Shown in pieces: positions 34,866 through 44,649 of a stretch of DNA of 64,000 bases. The stretch covers positions 1-64,000 of the forward strand of contig JAFURE010000031.1 of assembly GCA_017471985.1 (NCBI GenBank). Reading direction: 5' to 3'. Position numbers and translations under genes: made by a program. How positions within the stretch are numbered: the first letter of the stretch is position 1; every line of letters begins with the position of its first letter. The notes under the pieces were generated by a model that was not told the DNA's origin, did no database searches, and saw only the letters and a list, made by a program, of their open reading frames with translations. Source of the DNA: Akkermansia sp. (GTDB taxonomy: Bacteria; Verrucomicrobiota; Verrucomicrobiia; Verrucomicrobiales; Akkermansiaceae).

Positions 34866-36874
34866 CCGCCGCGGTAGGCTCTTGCCAGCACCATAACAGT
34901 ACGTGGCAGCAGGTACAGCGAGAGGTGCTGAGTTTTGTCGGTAAAGTGATTCACACTGCCATCCTGCCTGTCAAGCCCGCCGAATGCAGCTGCATCCGAA
35001 TCCAGCACGACTTTCCACTCACCGTGTGCGGGTGCCGGGAACTTGTAGTCCGGTATGGCCTGATCCGCGTTCCAGTTGAAGACAAATACCAGCCCTGCTC
35101 TCTCAAAGACCATGACCTGGTTCTTCTCATCCATATTGAGCGGGCGGGCGGGCGGAGCTGACAGTAAGTCGGTGCGCCTGGCAAGCTCAACCATGGCACA
35201 GTCGAAGGCATTCAGGTATCGGTAGCGCAGCAGTTCGTTGTCCACCAGCCCCCACTGGCGGCGGCAGTACTTGTAGGAATTGCCGTTACCCTCGCGTGGG
35301 AAATCTATCCACTCGGGGTGGCCGAACTCATTGCCCATGAAGTTGAGCCAGCCCTCACCGCCGGCAGCCAGTGTGGCCAGGCGAATCATCTTGTGCAGGG
35401 CCATACCGCGGTCTATCACCAGACTGGGGGTACTGCAGCTCATGTGGGTGTACATTTCGGCATCCATCAGGCGGAAGGCAATGGTCTTGTCCCCCACCAG
35501 CGCCTGGTCGTGGCTCTCGGCATAGGCGATATTGGGCTCGCCGTAGCGGCGGTTAATGAGGGTGTACCATATATCGCCCACACTCCATTCCTCATCCTTC
35601 TTCTCCTTAAGAATCTTAATCCAGTAATCGGGCAGCCCCATGGCCAAACGATGAGTGAAACCGAAACCACCTTCATCCACCGGGCGGCAGAGCCCGGGCA
35701 TGCCCGACATATCCTCAGCGATGGCAAAGGCACCGGGGCGAACCTGCTGCACGAGCGTGGCGGCAAGCTGCAGGTACACCACGGCGTCCACATTCACCTG
35801 CGTGTTGAAGTAACAGCCTAAGTCCGTAAAGGGCTCATGGCCGTGGTGCAGATAGAGCATGCTGGTCACGCCGTCGAAGCGGAAACCGTCGAAATGGTAC
35901 TCCTGCAACCACCAGCGCAGGTTGCTGAGCAGGAACTCTATCACCTCGGTGCGCCCGTAGTCGAACAAGCAGCTGTCCCAGTCGGGGTGGTAGGCATCTC
36001 GTTTGCCGGCATTGAAATACTGACCGCCCGAGCCATCGAAGTTGTTGAGCCCCTCGGCCACGTTCTTCACGGCGTGGGAGTGCACCACATCCAGCAGCAC
36101 GGCAATACCCAGACCGTGGGCGGTATCGATGAGATATTTCAGGTCATCAGGCGTACCGAAGCGATTGCAGGGCGCAAAGAACGAGGAGACATGGTAGCCG
36201 AACGAGCCATAGTACGGGTGCTCCTGAATGGCCATGAGCTGCACCACGTTGTAGCCCAGCTTTGCCACGCGAGGCAGCACGTTGTCGGCAAACTCGCGGT
36301 AGCTGTGTATGCGCTCTTCTTCACCGGCCATGCCGACGTGTGCCTCGTAGATAAAAGGCACTTTCACGGTGGATGGGTTCCAGCGCGTGTTCTTCCATTT
36401 GTAGCTCTCCGTCGGCGCCCAGATGACACCGCTGTAGTCAAATGTCGCCGGGTCCTGCACGGTATAGCGAATCCATGCCGGTATGCGATCCTTGCCCACA
36501 TTGTCAGCGCCGACCACATGCACCTTCACGCGCTGACCGTGCTGCAGGCTCCCGGCCGGCAAGCGCAGTTCCCACACGCCATCGCTGTTCTGCTGCATGG
36601 GGTGAGCTCCGCGATCCCAGCCGTTGAAATCGCCGATAAGATATAAGCCGCGCGCGCCCGGCGCCCATTCGCGGTATATCCACTCCCCGGTCGCGGCATC
36701 GCGATTGAAGCCCAGTCGCTCAAAGCCATTCGCACACTCCAGCAATGAGCCGTAGCGACGGCACAGGCTCTGCAGGCGCCCATCGTACAGGCGCATGCGG
36801 CCCTTTATCTCTCGCTCATACGGCGCCAGCCATCCATCGGCAAGCACCAACCCGGGTATTGGTGGTCTTCTCAT
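34853..36874 (-). CDS. glgB: 1,4-alpha-glucan branching enzyme, eukaryote-like GH13_8 type
   Basis: 673 aa, CBM48 plus GH13. Introduces alpha-1,6 branches in glycogen. CBM48: REWAPGARGLYLIGDFNGWD. Catalytic Asp in FDGFRFDGVTSMLYLHHG near residue 331, catalytic Glu in FAIAEDMSGMPG near 386, and AESHDQALVGDKT. These segments and the ~670-residue length match the eukaryotic/GH13_8 branch rather than the ~730-residue E. coli-like enzyme. No glgA, glgC or glgP lies nearby. First gene of a four-gene operon with the GYF, ankyrin and VanX-like genes. Confidence 0.92.
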   Translation of the reverse strand: MRRPPIPGLVLADGWLAPYEREIKGRMRLYDGRLQSLCRRYGSLLECANGFERLGFNRDAATGEWIYREWAPGARGLYLIGDFNGWDRGAHPMQQNSDGVWELRLPAGSLQHGQRVKVHVVGADNVGKDRIPAWIRYTVQDPATFDYSGVIWAPTESYKWKNTRWNPSTVKVPFIYEAHVGMAGEEERIHSYREFADNVLPRVAKLGYNVVQLMAIQEHPYYGSFGYHVSSFFAPCNRFGTPDDLKYLIDTAHGLGIAVLLDVVHSHAVKNVAEGLNNFDGSGGQYFNAGKRDAYHPDWDSCLFDYGRTEVIEFLLSNLRWWLQEYHFDGFRFDGVTSMLYLHHGHEPFTDLGCYFNTQVNVDAVVYLQLAATLVQQVRPGAFAIAEDMSGMPGLCRPVDEGGFGFTHRLAMGLPDYWIKILKEKKDEEWSVGDIWYTLINRRYGEPNIAYAESHDQALVGDKTIAFRLMDAEMYTHMSCSTPSLVIDRGMALHKMIRLATLAAGGEGWLNFMGNEFGHPEWIDFPREGNGNSYKYCRRQWGLVDNELLRYRYLNAFDCAMVELARRTDLLSAPPARPLNMDEKNQVMVFERAGLVFVFNWNADQAIPDYKFPAPAHGEWKVVLDSDAAAFGGLDRQDGSVNHFTDKTQHLSLYLLPRTVMVLARAYRGGWMR

Positions 36875-36882
36875 CGCCCACT

Positions 36883-36911
36883 ATTCTACTATATCCCTCC
36901 CAATTTTGCAA
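36883..36911 (-). promoter_or_regulatory. promoter of the glgB operon, leaderless spacing
   Basis: On the minus strand TTGCAA (36911-36906), 17-nt spacer, TAGAAT (36888-36883), then 8 nt to the ATG at 36874, so transcription should start at or next to the start codon. Confidence 0.65.
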
Positions 36912-36980
36912 GATTTTACACTCTTCGTGTCATTTTTACCAAAAAAAATCACCGTTTTTAGAATCTTTCTAATTTTTCTA

Positions 36981-37009
36981 TTGACAAATCCCTATTTTTC
37001 CGCTATATT
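36981..37009 (+). promoter_or_regulatory. strong sigma70-like promoter of rubrerythrin gene
   Basis: Perfect TTGACA (36981-36986), 17-nt spacer, TATATT (37004-37009), preceded by an A/T-rich stretch that could act as an UP element. The ~70-nt leader contains a CA-repeat tract (about 37033-37055). The strongest promoter in the window. Confidence 0.85.
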
Positions 37010-37084
37010 TTGCGTGTCACCTGCAAACAGGCAGACACACACAGCACACACACAGACAAACCAATTTAACTTACATACACAATC

Positions 37085-37630
37085 ATGAAGAAGTACCAGT
37101 GCACCATCTGCGGCGAAGTCATCGAGAGCGACACCATGCCTGAAGTATGCCCCGTATGCGGGGTTGACACCTTCATCGAAATCGAGGAGGGTGCCGAGAA
37201 GGTCTATGCCGACGAGCACCGCGTAGGCGTGGCCAAGGGTCTGGACCCCGAAATCGTACAGGGTCTGCGCGACAATTTTACCGGCGAATGCTGCGAGGTG
37301 GGCATGTACCTGGCCATGAGCCGTCAGGCCGAGCGAGAGGGGTATCCTGAGGTGGCCGAGGCGTTCCGCCGCTATGCCTTCGAGGAAGCCGAGCACGCCG
37401 CCAAGTTCGCCGAGCTGCTGGGCGAGGTACTCACCGACAGCACTGCTAAGAACGTGGCCATGCGCGCCGAGGCTGAGTTCGGTGCCTGCAACGGCAAGCT
37501 CATGATTGCCAAGCGCGCCAAGGAGCTCGGCTACGATGCCGTTCACGACACCGTGCACGAGATGTGCAAGGACGAGGCTCGCCACGGCAAGGGCTTCGAT
37601 GGCCTCCTCAAGCGCTACTTTTCCAAGTAA
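37085..37630 (+). CDS. reverse rubrerythrin (rubredoxin-ferritin-like), NADH peroxidase type
   Basis: 181 aa, cytoplasmic. N-terminal rubredoxin-type Fe site (YQCTICG... EVCPVCG, two CxxC pairs) followed by a ferritin-like four-helix domain with diiron ligands in the EEAEHAAKF and [11 protein letters not shown] helices. This reverse order of domains is the 'reverse rubrerythrin', which reduces H2O2 and protects anaerobes from oxidative stress. Strong promoter and terminator, monocistronic; a highly expressed gene is expected. Confidence 0.93.
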   Translation: MKKYQCTICGEVIESDTMPEVCPVCGVDTFIEIEEGAEKVYADEHRVGVAKGLDPEIVQGLRDNFTGECCEVGMYLAMSRQAEREGYPEVAEAFRRYAFEEAEHAAKFAELLGEVLTDSTAKNVAMRAEAEFGACNGKLMIAKRAKELGYDAVHDTVHEMCKDEARHGKGFDGLLKRYFSK

Positions 37631-37658
37631 ACCAAATAGTAAGTAGAACCAGCATACG

Positions 37659-37701
37659 CAAAGAGCCGCAGTCAGCAATGACTGCGGTCTCTTTGTATTT
37701 T
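37659..37701 (+). terminator. Rho-independent terminator of the rubrerythrin gene
   Basis: CAAAGAG and CCGCAGTCA pair with TGACTGCGG and CTCTTTG around a GCAA tetraloop, followed by TATTTT. Very strong. Confidence 0.93.
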
Positions 37702-37815
37702 GGAATTTGAATTTTGGATTTTGGAAGAGGCCGAGTTCTGGCGCAAGGCATGAACGGCAGCAACAGCCTCGCTGCTCGCAGACAGCCGCCAAGCTCTATC
37801 CATTGTAGATTCAAA

Positions 37816-37844
37816 TTGACACTCTTTGCTTAACGTGCTATCAT
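37816..37844 (+). promoter_or_regulatory. promoter of the ankyrin gene, leaderless spacing
   Basis: Perfect TTGACA (37816-37821), 17-nt spacer, TATCAT (37839-37844), 7 nt to the ATG at 37852. Confidence 0.75.
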
Positions 37845-37851
37845 CCACGGC

Positions 37852-38922
37852 ATGAGCCGCAACAACGCAGAGAAAGCAAAAGAACTGAGCAAGGCACTGC
37901 ACGCCGGGAGTTATGTAAGGCTCAGTGAACTTCTTAATGACGGAGCTGATGCGAATTGCCCCCTACCCGAAATATCGGAACCCAATCTCGGCAATCGTCC
38001 CGGGGAAATGGTGCGCACGAACATGCGCCCGCTACATCTGGCGGCAGCTAACCGAAACACGAAGAATCGGCTCAAAAATATGAGCAAGCTCCTGGCTCAC
38101 GGAGCGGATGTCAATGCTGCGGATGATTTGGGGCTCACGCCGATGCACGATGCAGCCTCGGGCAATGAAACCGAGGCCGTGGAACTTCTACTGGCGGCCG
38201 GGGCTCGCGTCAATGTACAATCGCACTACGGGTTTACTCCCCTGCACTTTGCCGCTGAATATGCGGCCCCGGATATGGCAGAGTGGCTCATAAGCCACGG
38301 ATGTGATGTCAGCGCCGCCACGAAGGAAGGCGAAACCGCCCTGCACTTCGCAGCAATGACAGGTAACTGCGCGCTGGTAAGCAAACTGTTGCAGGCAGGT
38401 ACCGATGTGAATGCGCGCGAGATTGACGGCATCTCGCCCCTACACCGCGCAGCCTATTATAAATCCGCCCCGGATATAATCAAACTGTTGGCCGATGCCG
38501 GTGCCGACATCGATGCCGGCAATGAAAACGGAGCAACACCGCTCCACTTTGCCGCCATGGCCGGCTGGGGCGGTAATGCGCAAATGCTGCTCTCCCAGGG
38601 AGCAGATGCCAATGCGGCGGACAAGGTAGGCAGCACTCCACTCTTACGAGCCGTTATCTGCAAGGATAGAGCCACAGCACAAATCCTGCTCGATGCAGGG
38701 GCAACACTCTCCTTTCGGGGTGACAATGGTGAAAAGTTCTGCTATCTTGCCATAAAAAGCGGGAATGAAAGCATGTTACAACTGGCAGAAAAGGCCTGCC
38801 CGATTTTCAGGCCATTCCGCGAAGCCTACCTCCGTGTGAAGCAACAGAAAAAACGCCGGGCCATCTGGATAATACTCCTGTTACTGGCATTCATTGTCTA
38901 CTGTTGTCTACACCACGCGTGA
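37852..38922 (+). CDS. tail-anchored ankyrin-repeat protein
   Basis: 356 aa. About seven ankyrin repeats between residues 15 and 310 (for example LTPMHDAASGNETEAVELLLAAG, FTPLHFAAEYAAPDMAEWLISHG, ATPLHFAAMAGWGGNAQMLL). The C terminus has a basic KKRR, then a single hydrophobic helix (AIWIILLLLAFIVYCCL) and ends: a tail anchor holding the repeats in the cytoplasm. Likely a membrane-associated scaffold. Monocistronic. Confidence 0.88.
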   Translation: MSRNNAEKAKELSKALHAGSYVRLSELLNDGADANCPLPEISEPNLGNRPGEMVRTNMRPLHLAAANRNTKNRLKNMSKLLAHGADVNAADDLGLTPMHDAASGNETEAVELLLAAGARVNVQSHYGFTPLHFAAEYAAPDMAEWLISHGCDVSAATKEGETALHFAAMTGNCALVSKLLQAGTDVNAREIDGISPLHRAAYYKSAPDIIKLLADAGADIDAGNENGATPLHFAAMAGWGGNAQMLLSQGADANAADKVGSTPLLRAVICKDRATAQILLDAGATLSFRGDNGEKFCYLAIKSGNESMLQLAEKACPIFRPFREAYLRVKQQKKRRAIWIILLLLAFIVYCCLHHA

Positions 38923-38959
38923 TACCATGCTGATACGTTGCCCCGTCCATATTTGAAAG

Positions 38960-38976
38960 TCCCCACCATCCGGGGA
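38960..38976. terminator. short hairpin between convergent genes
   Basis: TCCCC (38960-38964) pairs with GGGGA (38972-38976) with a 7-nt loop, between the convergent ankyrin and Sel1 genes. Weak terminator candidate. Confidence 0.3.
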
Positions 38977-39022
38977 TTGCCTCACCCTGCATTTCCCATT
39001 ACAGCAGGAATACTGACGCCGC

Positions 39023-39892
39023 TCACTTTTTGCGGAGGGATTCCAGACGGGTGGCCCAGGCAGCGGCTTCCTCTTCATTGGCATCGGCGTCTTCGCTGTT
39101 GCGCAGCAGATTGATGAGCAAAGCAATTGCCTGAGGATTGTCCTGCCCGGCAGAAAGGCGGAGCATGGCCATGCCCTGTTGCGGGTCAGCCGGCACAGGG
39201 TCGCCGGAAAGGAGCATGAGGGCATATACCAACTGGGCTCGGGCATTACCGCCACGTGCGGCTCGGGAATACCATTGAGCCGCCCTCTGCATATCAGCCG
39301 CTACGCCGTGCTGCCCTTTGGCACATATATTGCCGAGGTCACAAGCAGCCTGGGCGGCCAGTTTGGGGGACGGGGCGGCGGCGGCTTTCTGTAGCAATTC
39401 AAGCCCCTTAGCCCTGTTCTCGGGCTGTTGCAGCAGAAGGTGAGACAGTCGATACTGAGCCTCGCCTATATTCGCATCGGCTGCTTTCTGCCAATGAGCC
39501 ATGGCTGCCTCCTTATCCGCGGGGCGCCCCAGGCCGTTGTAGAGAATGTGACCAAGGTAAAACTCTGCCTCGGCGCTGCCCTGAGCCGCGGCGCGCTTAA
39601 ACCAATCAAAGGCTTTCACCGGGTCAGCCTTCACCCCCTTGCCGCCCTCCAGATACACACCGCCGAGGTCGAGCTGAGCCTGTCGCCAGCCGCCCTCAGC
39701 CGCGCGGGTCAGCCACTGAAGCGCACCGGCGAAATCGGAGGCATCTCCCTCCACATTGGGTTTCAGCAATTCCTGAGCACGTGCGTACATCGCCTCAGGT
39801 GTAGACGGAGCAGCCTTCTCTGCATCACCACATGCAGAGAAGGCCACAGAAAGGATAACCGGCGCCAGCGCCCTGAAGTACTGAGTTCTCAT
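39023..39892 (-). CDS. Sel1-repeat lipoprotein
   Basis: 289 aa. Signal peptide ending in VAFSAC (lipobox). At least six Sel1-like repeats follow (ALQWLTRAAEGGWRQAQLDLGGVY, AFDWFKRAAAQGSAEAEFYLGHILYNGLG, AAQWYSRAARGGNARAQLVYAL). Predicted periplasmic protein-binding scaffold attached to a membrane. Starts 23 bp after malic enzyme and is probably co-transcribed. Confidence 0.85.
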   Translation of the reverse strand: MRTQYFRALAPVILSVAFSACGDAEKAAPSTPEAMYARAQELLKPNVEGDASDFAGALQWLTRAAEGGWRQAQLDLGGVYLEGGKGVKADPVKAFDWFKRAAAQGSAEAEFYLGHILYNGLGRPADKEAAMAHWQKAADANIGEAQYRLSHLLLQQPENRAKGLELLQKAAAAPSPKLAAQAACDLGNICAKGQHGVAADMQRAAQWYSRAARGGNARAQLVYALMLLSGDPVPADPQQGMAMLRLSAGQDNPQAIALLINLLRNSEDADANEEEAAAWATRLESLRKK

Positions 39893-39915
39893 GGCACTGA
39901 CGAGGGGTTGAAATA

Positions 39916-41229
39916 TCAGGCTTTATAGCTGTCCACCAGAGCGTGAGTACGCTCGTGCACCTTCTGCACACGGGCTTTCAGCTCAGCCTTGTAAGCCTCC
40001 TTATCGGGCATGGGACGGCGGGCAACGCCGGAGATAACTGCGGCCTCGGCAATGGCGGGGGCGAGGTACTCAATCATGCGCGGGTCGAAGGGCTTGGGAA
40101 TCACGTAATCGCGGCCGAACTTCAGCTCCACACCACCGTTGGCAGCAACTACCTCGGCGGGCACGTCCTCGCGGGCAAGGTCAGCCAGCGCGCGGGAAGC
40201 GGCAATCTTCATAGCCTCGTTAATGCAGGTGGCCCGCATGTCAAGAGCGGCACGGAACATGTAGGGGAAGCAGCTCACGTTGTTCACCTGGTTCGGCCAG
40301 TCACTGCGACCGGAACCCATGATGCAGTCGGGGCGGGCTGCTTTGGCCTCCTGATAGGTAATCTCGGGGTCAGGGTTGGCGCAGGCAAAGATGATGGGGT
40401 TGGGAGCCATGCTCTTGACCATCTCGGGCTTCAGCAGGCCCTTCTTGGAGAGCCCCAGGAAGATATCAGCCCCCTGCAGGGCCACCTCGAGCGTGCAGTC
40501 CTCGCTCTGGGCGAACATGGCCTTGGTGGGGTGCAGGTCCAGACGGCCGGTATGGATAAGCCCCTTGGAGTCAAACATGAAGATATTATCGCGGCGAATA
40601 CCCAGAGCCATGTAGAACTTGGCGCAGGCAATACCGGCAGCACCGGCACCGCAAACCACGCACTTCATGTCCTGCAGCAGACGGCCGGTCAGGTGAGCGG
40701 CATTCAGCAGAGCGGCGCCGGAGATAACGGCGGTACCGTGCTGATCGTCATGGAAAACGGGGATATTCATTTCCTCGCGCAGACGCTGCTCCACGATGAA
40801 ACACTCGGGGGCCTTGATGTCCTCCAGATTGATGGCGCCGAAAGTGGGCTCCATGGTCTTAATGACCTCAATCAGAGTCTCGGGCTTCTTGATATCAAGT
40901 TCGATATCAAAGACATCCACATCGGCGTAAATCTTAAACAGCAGACCTTTACCCTCCATCACAGGCTTGGAGGCATGGGCACCGATGTTACCCAGCCCCA
41001 GCACCGCAGTACCGTTGCTGATAACACCCACCAGGTTACCGCGGCCGGTATAGCTGGCAGATTTATCGGGATCTGCGGCAATCTCCATACAGGGCACGGC
41101 CACACCGGGAGAATAGGCAAGAGTCAGGTCATCAATGGTGAAGCAAGACTTGTTCGGCAGCACCTCCAGCTTGCCGGGGCGCGGCGTCTCGTGGTAATTC
41201 AGAGCTCTCTGGGCTAAATCAGTACTCAT
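39916..41229 (-). CDS. NAD(P)-dependent malic enzyme (short form)
   Basis: Oxidative decarboxylation of malate to pyruvate. Start at [10 protein letters not shown] (41229). Motifs: [12 protein letters not shown] (active-site Tyr region), [19 protein letters not shown] (metal/malate binding) and [16 protein letters not shown] (Rossmann NAD(P) site). 437 aa: it matches the N-terminal part of MaeB but lacks the C-terminal phosphotransacetylase-like domain, like many short bacterial malic enzymes. Confidence 0.94.
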   Translation of the reverse strand: MSTDLAQRALNYHETPRPGKLEVLPNKSCFTIDDLTLAYSPGVAVPCMEIAADPDKSASYTGRGNLVGVISNGTAVLGLGNIGAHASKPVMEGKGLLFKIYADVDVFDIELDIKKPETLIEVIKTMEPTFGAINLEDIKAPECFIVEQRLREEMNIPVFHDDQHGTAVISGAALLNAAHLTGRLLQDMKCVVCGAGAAGIACAKFYMALGIRRDNIFMFDSKGLIHTGRLDLHPTKAMFAQSEDCTLEVALQGADIFLGLSKKGLLKPEMVKSMAPNPIIFACANPDPEITYQEAKAARPDCIMGSGRSDWPNQVNNVSCFPYMFRAALDMRATCINEAMKIAASRALADLAREDVPAEVVAANGGVELKFGRDYVIPKPFDPRMIEYLAPAIAEAAVISGVARRPMPDKEAYKAELKARVQKVHERTHALVDSYKA

Positions 41230-41253
41230 GATAAAATGATGTGGTGAGCAGGT

Positions 41254-41281
41254 ATTATACACAACTTTACCCATAAATCAA
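41254..41281 (-). promoter_or_regulatory. promoter of malic enzyme gene
   Basis: On the minus strand TTGATT (41281-41276), 16-nt spacer, perfect TATAAT (41259-41254), then 24 nt to the ATG at 41229 (leader about 17 nt). Confidence 0.7.
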
Positions 41282-41313
41282 GCCCAGAGACTGACCGTAT
41301 GGATATTTTATAG

Positions 41314-44300
41314 TCAAACGCCCCCATTCCTGCTCATTAACGCGAGTTTAATTTCCTGAATACAGCCATCCATGTTTTCCTCTAGTTGGTAGACCCAAAA
41401 GCGAAGAACTTGCCAACCTGCACTGGTAATCTGTATATCTCTCCACAAATCATCTACCTTTCGCCCACCGGAAGCAGCAGTATGCCAACGCACACCGTCA
41501 ACTTCTATGTCAAGTTTTACAGAATCTGTGATAATGGCCATATCTAAACGGCGTTCACCAAGATGATATTGAGTCCGAGGCTTGATGCCATGATCCATCA
41601 AAGCATTATACAAGCGTTCTTCCCAAACAGAATCAAACTTCGGTTTATCATCTCGAACAGTTTTCAATCTAGGAAGGCCAGCCAACTTTCTTAACAAAAT
41701 TGAACTGCTCTCAGCACAGCGTTTTCTGTCACCTACCACCACTAAGCATGCACGAGCACGACTTACAGCAACATTATAAATATAACGATTACTATCTGAG
41801 GTTAAATACCACAACTGCGAGCTCTGGAGTTCTCCTGTATAAGATAGCATGAAAATAATCACATCTTTCTCCCCACCCTGAAACGCATTGACTGTATTAA
41901 CTATCAATTCTCCATTAAAGGCGTGTCTGTACTCATTTAAGCGCTCATCCAATAGATTAGCATACTTACGCAGAGGCGTAACTACGCCGACCGACCCTGT
42001 ATACCCATTACGGGCTAATTCAGCCACCCTTTGTACGACAGCCTCCATCTCTCTCTCGACAGAATCCGAAACATCTATCCAATCAACAGCTTGCTTAAGA
42101 CCTAATGCAGAAGGTGAAACCAATCGTTCCATTGCCGTGCATACATTCAGTCGGTTGTTATAGAATGCATCATTAAAATAATCGGCAATTCCCGGATGAC
42201 AACGATAATGATTTGTCAGCATAATGCGTTTTTCACCTATTACACTGTAAGCAGTCGACATACAATAATTGAACATCGAATACCGGACATCGCTTAAATG
42301 GTGATGCTGGAGCAAATATTCATTTCTAGCTTCCCTCATTGTAACGACCGGCGGGAACTGCTGGGGATCACCAACTATAATGGCCTTTTTGGCACGATAC
42401 AATGCCGGAATCATTGGAGGAACGTCGCACTGCGATGCCTCATCTATGATAACAGCATCAAAAACTGCAGGCAAACATGGAGCGGAACGAGTTAGAGATA
42501 ACAAAGTAGTAGCCCACGCAGGAGCAATGTTTAAAAAACTTTTAAACTCAATAACAGACTCGGCCACACGCTCCTGATTTACCCCTTGCGTCATCAACAA
42601 TTCATTTTGGTTTTTATAGGAATATTGGAGGTTTTTTAATTGTTTTTTCAACTCATCATCTTGAACGTAAGGTGCTACAGCGTCAGATAGAGAATATATC
42701 AAAGCTGTTTTAAGTTTCGAATTTATTGTCCCTACTTCATACTGTAGGCATTGAAGAGCCTCTTTCAGCGGAATTATCTTTTCACAAGTCTTTTTTAATA
42801 TAGACTTTTTCTCACACTGCTCGCGGTACTGCTTAATTTTTTCCAAAAAAAGATCAATTTCACTCTTAATGTACGACGAACGCAACGCACCATGAACCTT
42901 TGCAGGTACAATCTGAGCTAATTCGCGTCTGGCCTGAGCATCATTTTTAGCACCGCGTATTTTCCATAGAAATAAACTCCACAGATTACGCCATGTTTTA
43001 TCGGTCGGAGGTTCCCCCAAAAGTTTTATCAAACTCTTTAATTTTCTGGCACTGGGATACTGAACATCCTGCAATCGGTTATCGACACCGAGAAAGTGAC
43101 GCAAATATAAATCTAATTCCTCGATACGAGATTGTAAAATACTCAATTCAGTTTCTACATCATCTCGCCCGCACAATCCTTGTATAACTGCGCCCCACTT
43201 CTTATCCAATTCCATGGCGTCTTCAAAATGCCATTGATTTGCATATTTCCCGGCATGCTCTGCTTTTGCAATCAAAAGTTCAACATCCTTTTTAAACCAC
43301 TCGTCCGTTACCTTACCATCCGGAGTGGAACAAAAATTCACCAAATCCACGCTATATTCCTTCAACATAGAGGAACTGCGCTCAGCAATAGCATGTACAG
43401 CCTTGTGGTTACGGCTGGTAAATAATACTGATTGTTTACGCAAAACATGATTGGCAATAATATTAACCGCAACCTGAGATTTTCCGGTACCCGGAGGCCC
43501 GGTTACCAATGTCAGATTGTTATTGAGTGCATGCGTAACTGCTAATTGCTGTTCATCGTTAGTACCAATAAACGGAAATGCATAATGATGACTCTGAGAT
43601 TCATTCTTTAATACAGGCTCTCGAAAAACATACGCTAATGCTGTAGTATCAAGGATCTCATCAGGCTCTTGAGCAATATAGCGAAGTTCTCTGATTAATG
43701 TGCGGGAATACTGCAGATTTGTGCCCACAAACAGCGCAGCGCAATTACATGATTGACTACCTTTTTCAGACAGTCTTGGTAATACCCACTGTAAACTATC
43801 GGAGTCAAACATGCCGTGAGTGCATCCTCGGGCATAAGTCTCTAAATATGGTAAGGATCGTTGAACATCAATAAGTCCCTGATATTTATCATCATTATGT
43901 AGACAAGTCAACAATTTCAACAATGCCTTGTGCTCTTCAGGCTTAATGTGATACTCAAGCCAACTATGATTGATGTCAGCTTCATCGGTTCTCAACTTTA
44001 TGTACAGATTATTCAAATCGCTTCTCACATCGACCGGAATAAGCGCAATAGGTACATAATGTGTTTTTCCTTTGTGATAAAAAGCTTCAATTGGGTAGCC
44101 TATATATACATCCTCCTCATAGCTTTTTCTTGATAAAATTGTGTTAATTGCCACCTGATTATTTCTATTGATGGCAATAGCAAATTCCTGACATTTTTCA
44201 CCAAGCTCTTTTAGCCAGCCGTATGGCAAAACCGGCAAAAAATATTTTTTCCCGTAGTCTTCATTAAATAAATATTGCTGGCTCTTTTCTTGCAGCTTTA

Positions 44301-44637
44301 CACATTCAGCATAATAACCTACAATCTTGCGGAAAGTTCCCCATGGGTCAACATCTGCCCTAACAGGCTTTTCAACAACAATAGGTTCCGGAACATCATG
44401 AAACAAACGGCGTTCCTTCAATCCTTCGGGGGTTAAATCATAAGTTCCATAAACTGTACACTTAACCCAACCTTCGCTCATTAACAAGTCGAGCACGCTC
44501 TGCCCCCATTTCCCAGGGTTCACTGTCTCTAATAAAGACAAAACCCGATTATGAGGCATGGGAATACTCTCACCCGATGAATTCAGGCGCCATATAACCA
44601 AAGAGTACTTATTCTCATTTTCATTCTGAATCATCAT
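41314..44637 (-). CDS. SF1 (UPF1-like) helicase with C-terminal Vsr/DUF559-like nuclease
   Basis: About 1107 aa from ATG 44637; a TTG at 44649 abuts the preceding stop. An N-terminal ~350-residue region is unknown. The helicase core has Walker A GPPGTGKSQVA near residue 380, SRNHKAVHA, Walker B VIIDEASQCD near 730, VGDPQQFPPV (motif III), then NHYRCHPGIADYFND, VNAFQGGEKDVIIF and AVSRARACLVVVGD: the UPF1/AAA_11-AAA_12 type. The last ~100 residues carry a PD-(D/E)XK nuclease of the Vsr/DUF559 (MTES_1575) kind: WEERLYNAL, RRLDMAI, LDIEVDGVRWH and GWQVLRFW. Expected to unwind and cut nucleic acid; distal gene of the five-gene operon. Confidence 0.88.
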   Translation of the reverse strand: MMIQNENENKYSLVIWRLNSSGESIPMPHNRVLSLLETVNPGKWGQSVLDLLMSEGWVKCTVYGTYDLTPEGLKERRLFHDVPEPIVVEKPVRADVDPWGTFRKIVGYYAECVKLQEKSQQYLFNEDYGKKYFLPVLPYGWLKELGEKCQEFAIAINRNNQVAINTILSRKSYEEDVYIGYPIEAFYHKGKTHYVPIALIPVDVRSDLNNLYIKLRTDEADINHSWLEYHIKPEEHKALLKLLTCLHNDDKYQGLIDVQRSLPYLETYARGCTHGMFDSDSLQWVLPRLSEKGSQSCNCAALFVGTNLQYSRTLIRELRYIAQEPDEILDTTALAYVFREPVLKNESQSHHYAFPFIGTNDEQQLAVTHALNNNLTLVTGPPGTGKSQVAVNIIANHVLRKQSVLFTSRNHKAVHAIAERSSSMLKEYSVDLVNFCSTPDGKVTDEWFKKDVELLIAKAEHAGKYANQWHFEDAMELDKKWGAVIQGLCGRDDVETELSILQSRIEELDLYLRHFLGVDNRLQDVQYPSARKLKSLIKLLGEPPTDKTWRNLWSLFLWKIRGAKNDAQARRELAQIVPAKVHGALRSSYIKSEIDLFLEKIKQYREQCEKKSILKKTCEKIIPLKEALQCLQYEVGTINSKLKTALIYSLSDAVAPYVQDDELKKQLKNLQYSYKNQNELLMTQGVNQERVAESVIEFKSFLNIAPAWATTLLSLTRSAPCLPAVFDAVIIDEASQCDVPPMIPALYRAKKAIIVGDPQQFPPVVTMREARNEYLLQHHHLSDVRYSMFNYCMSTAYSVIGEKRIMLTNHYRCHPGIADYFNDAFYNNRLNVCTAMERLVSPSALGLKQAVDWIDVSDSVEREMEAVVQRVAELARNGYTGSVGVVTPLRKYANLLDERLNEYRHAFNGELIVNTVNAFQGGEKDVIIFMLSYTGELQSSQLWYLTSDSNRYIYNVAVSRARACLVVVGDRKRCAESSSILLRKLAGLPRLKTVRDDKPKFDSVWEERLYNALMDHGIKPRTQYHLGERRLDMAIITDSVKLDIEVDGVRWHTAASGGRKVDDLWRDIQITSAGWQVLRFWVYQLEENMDGCIQEIKLALMSRNGGV

Positions 44638-44649
44638 CGTTGTCAACAA

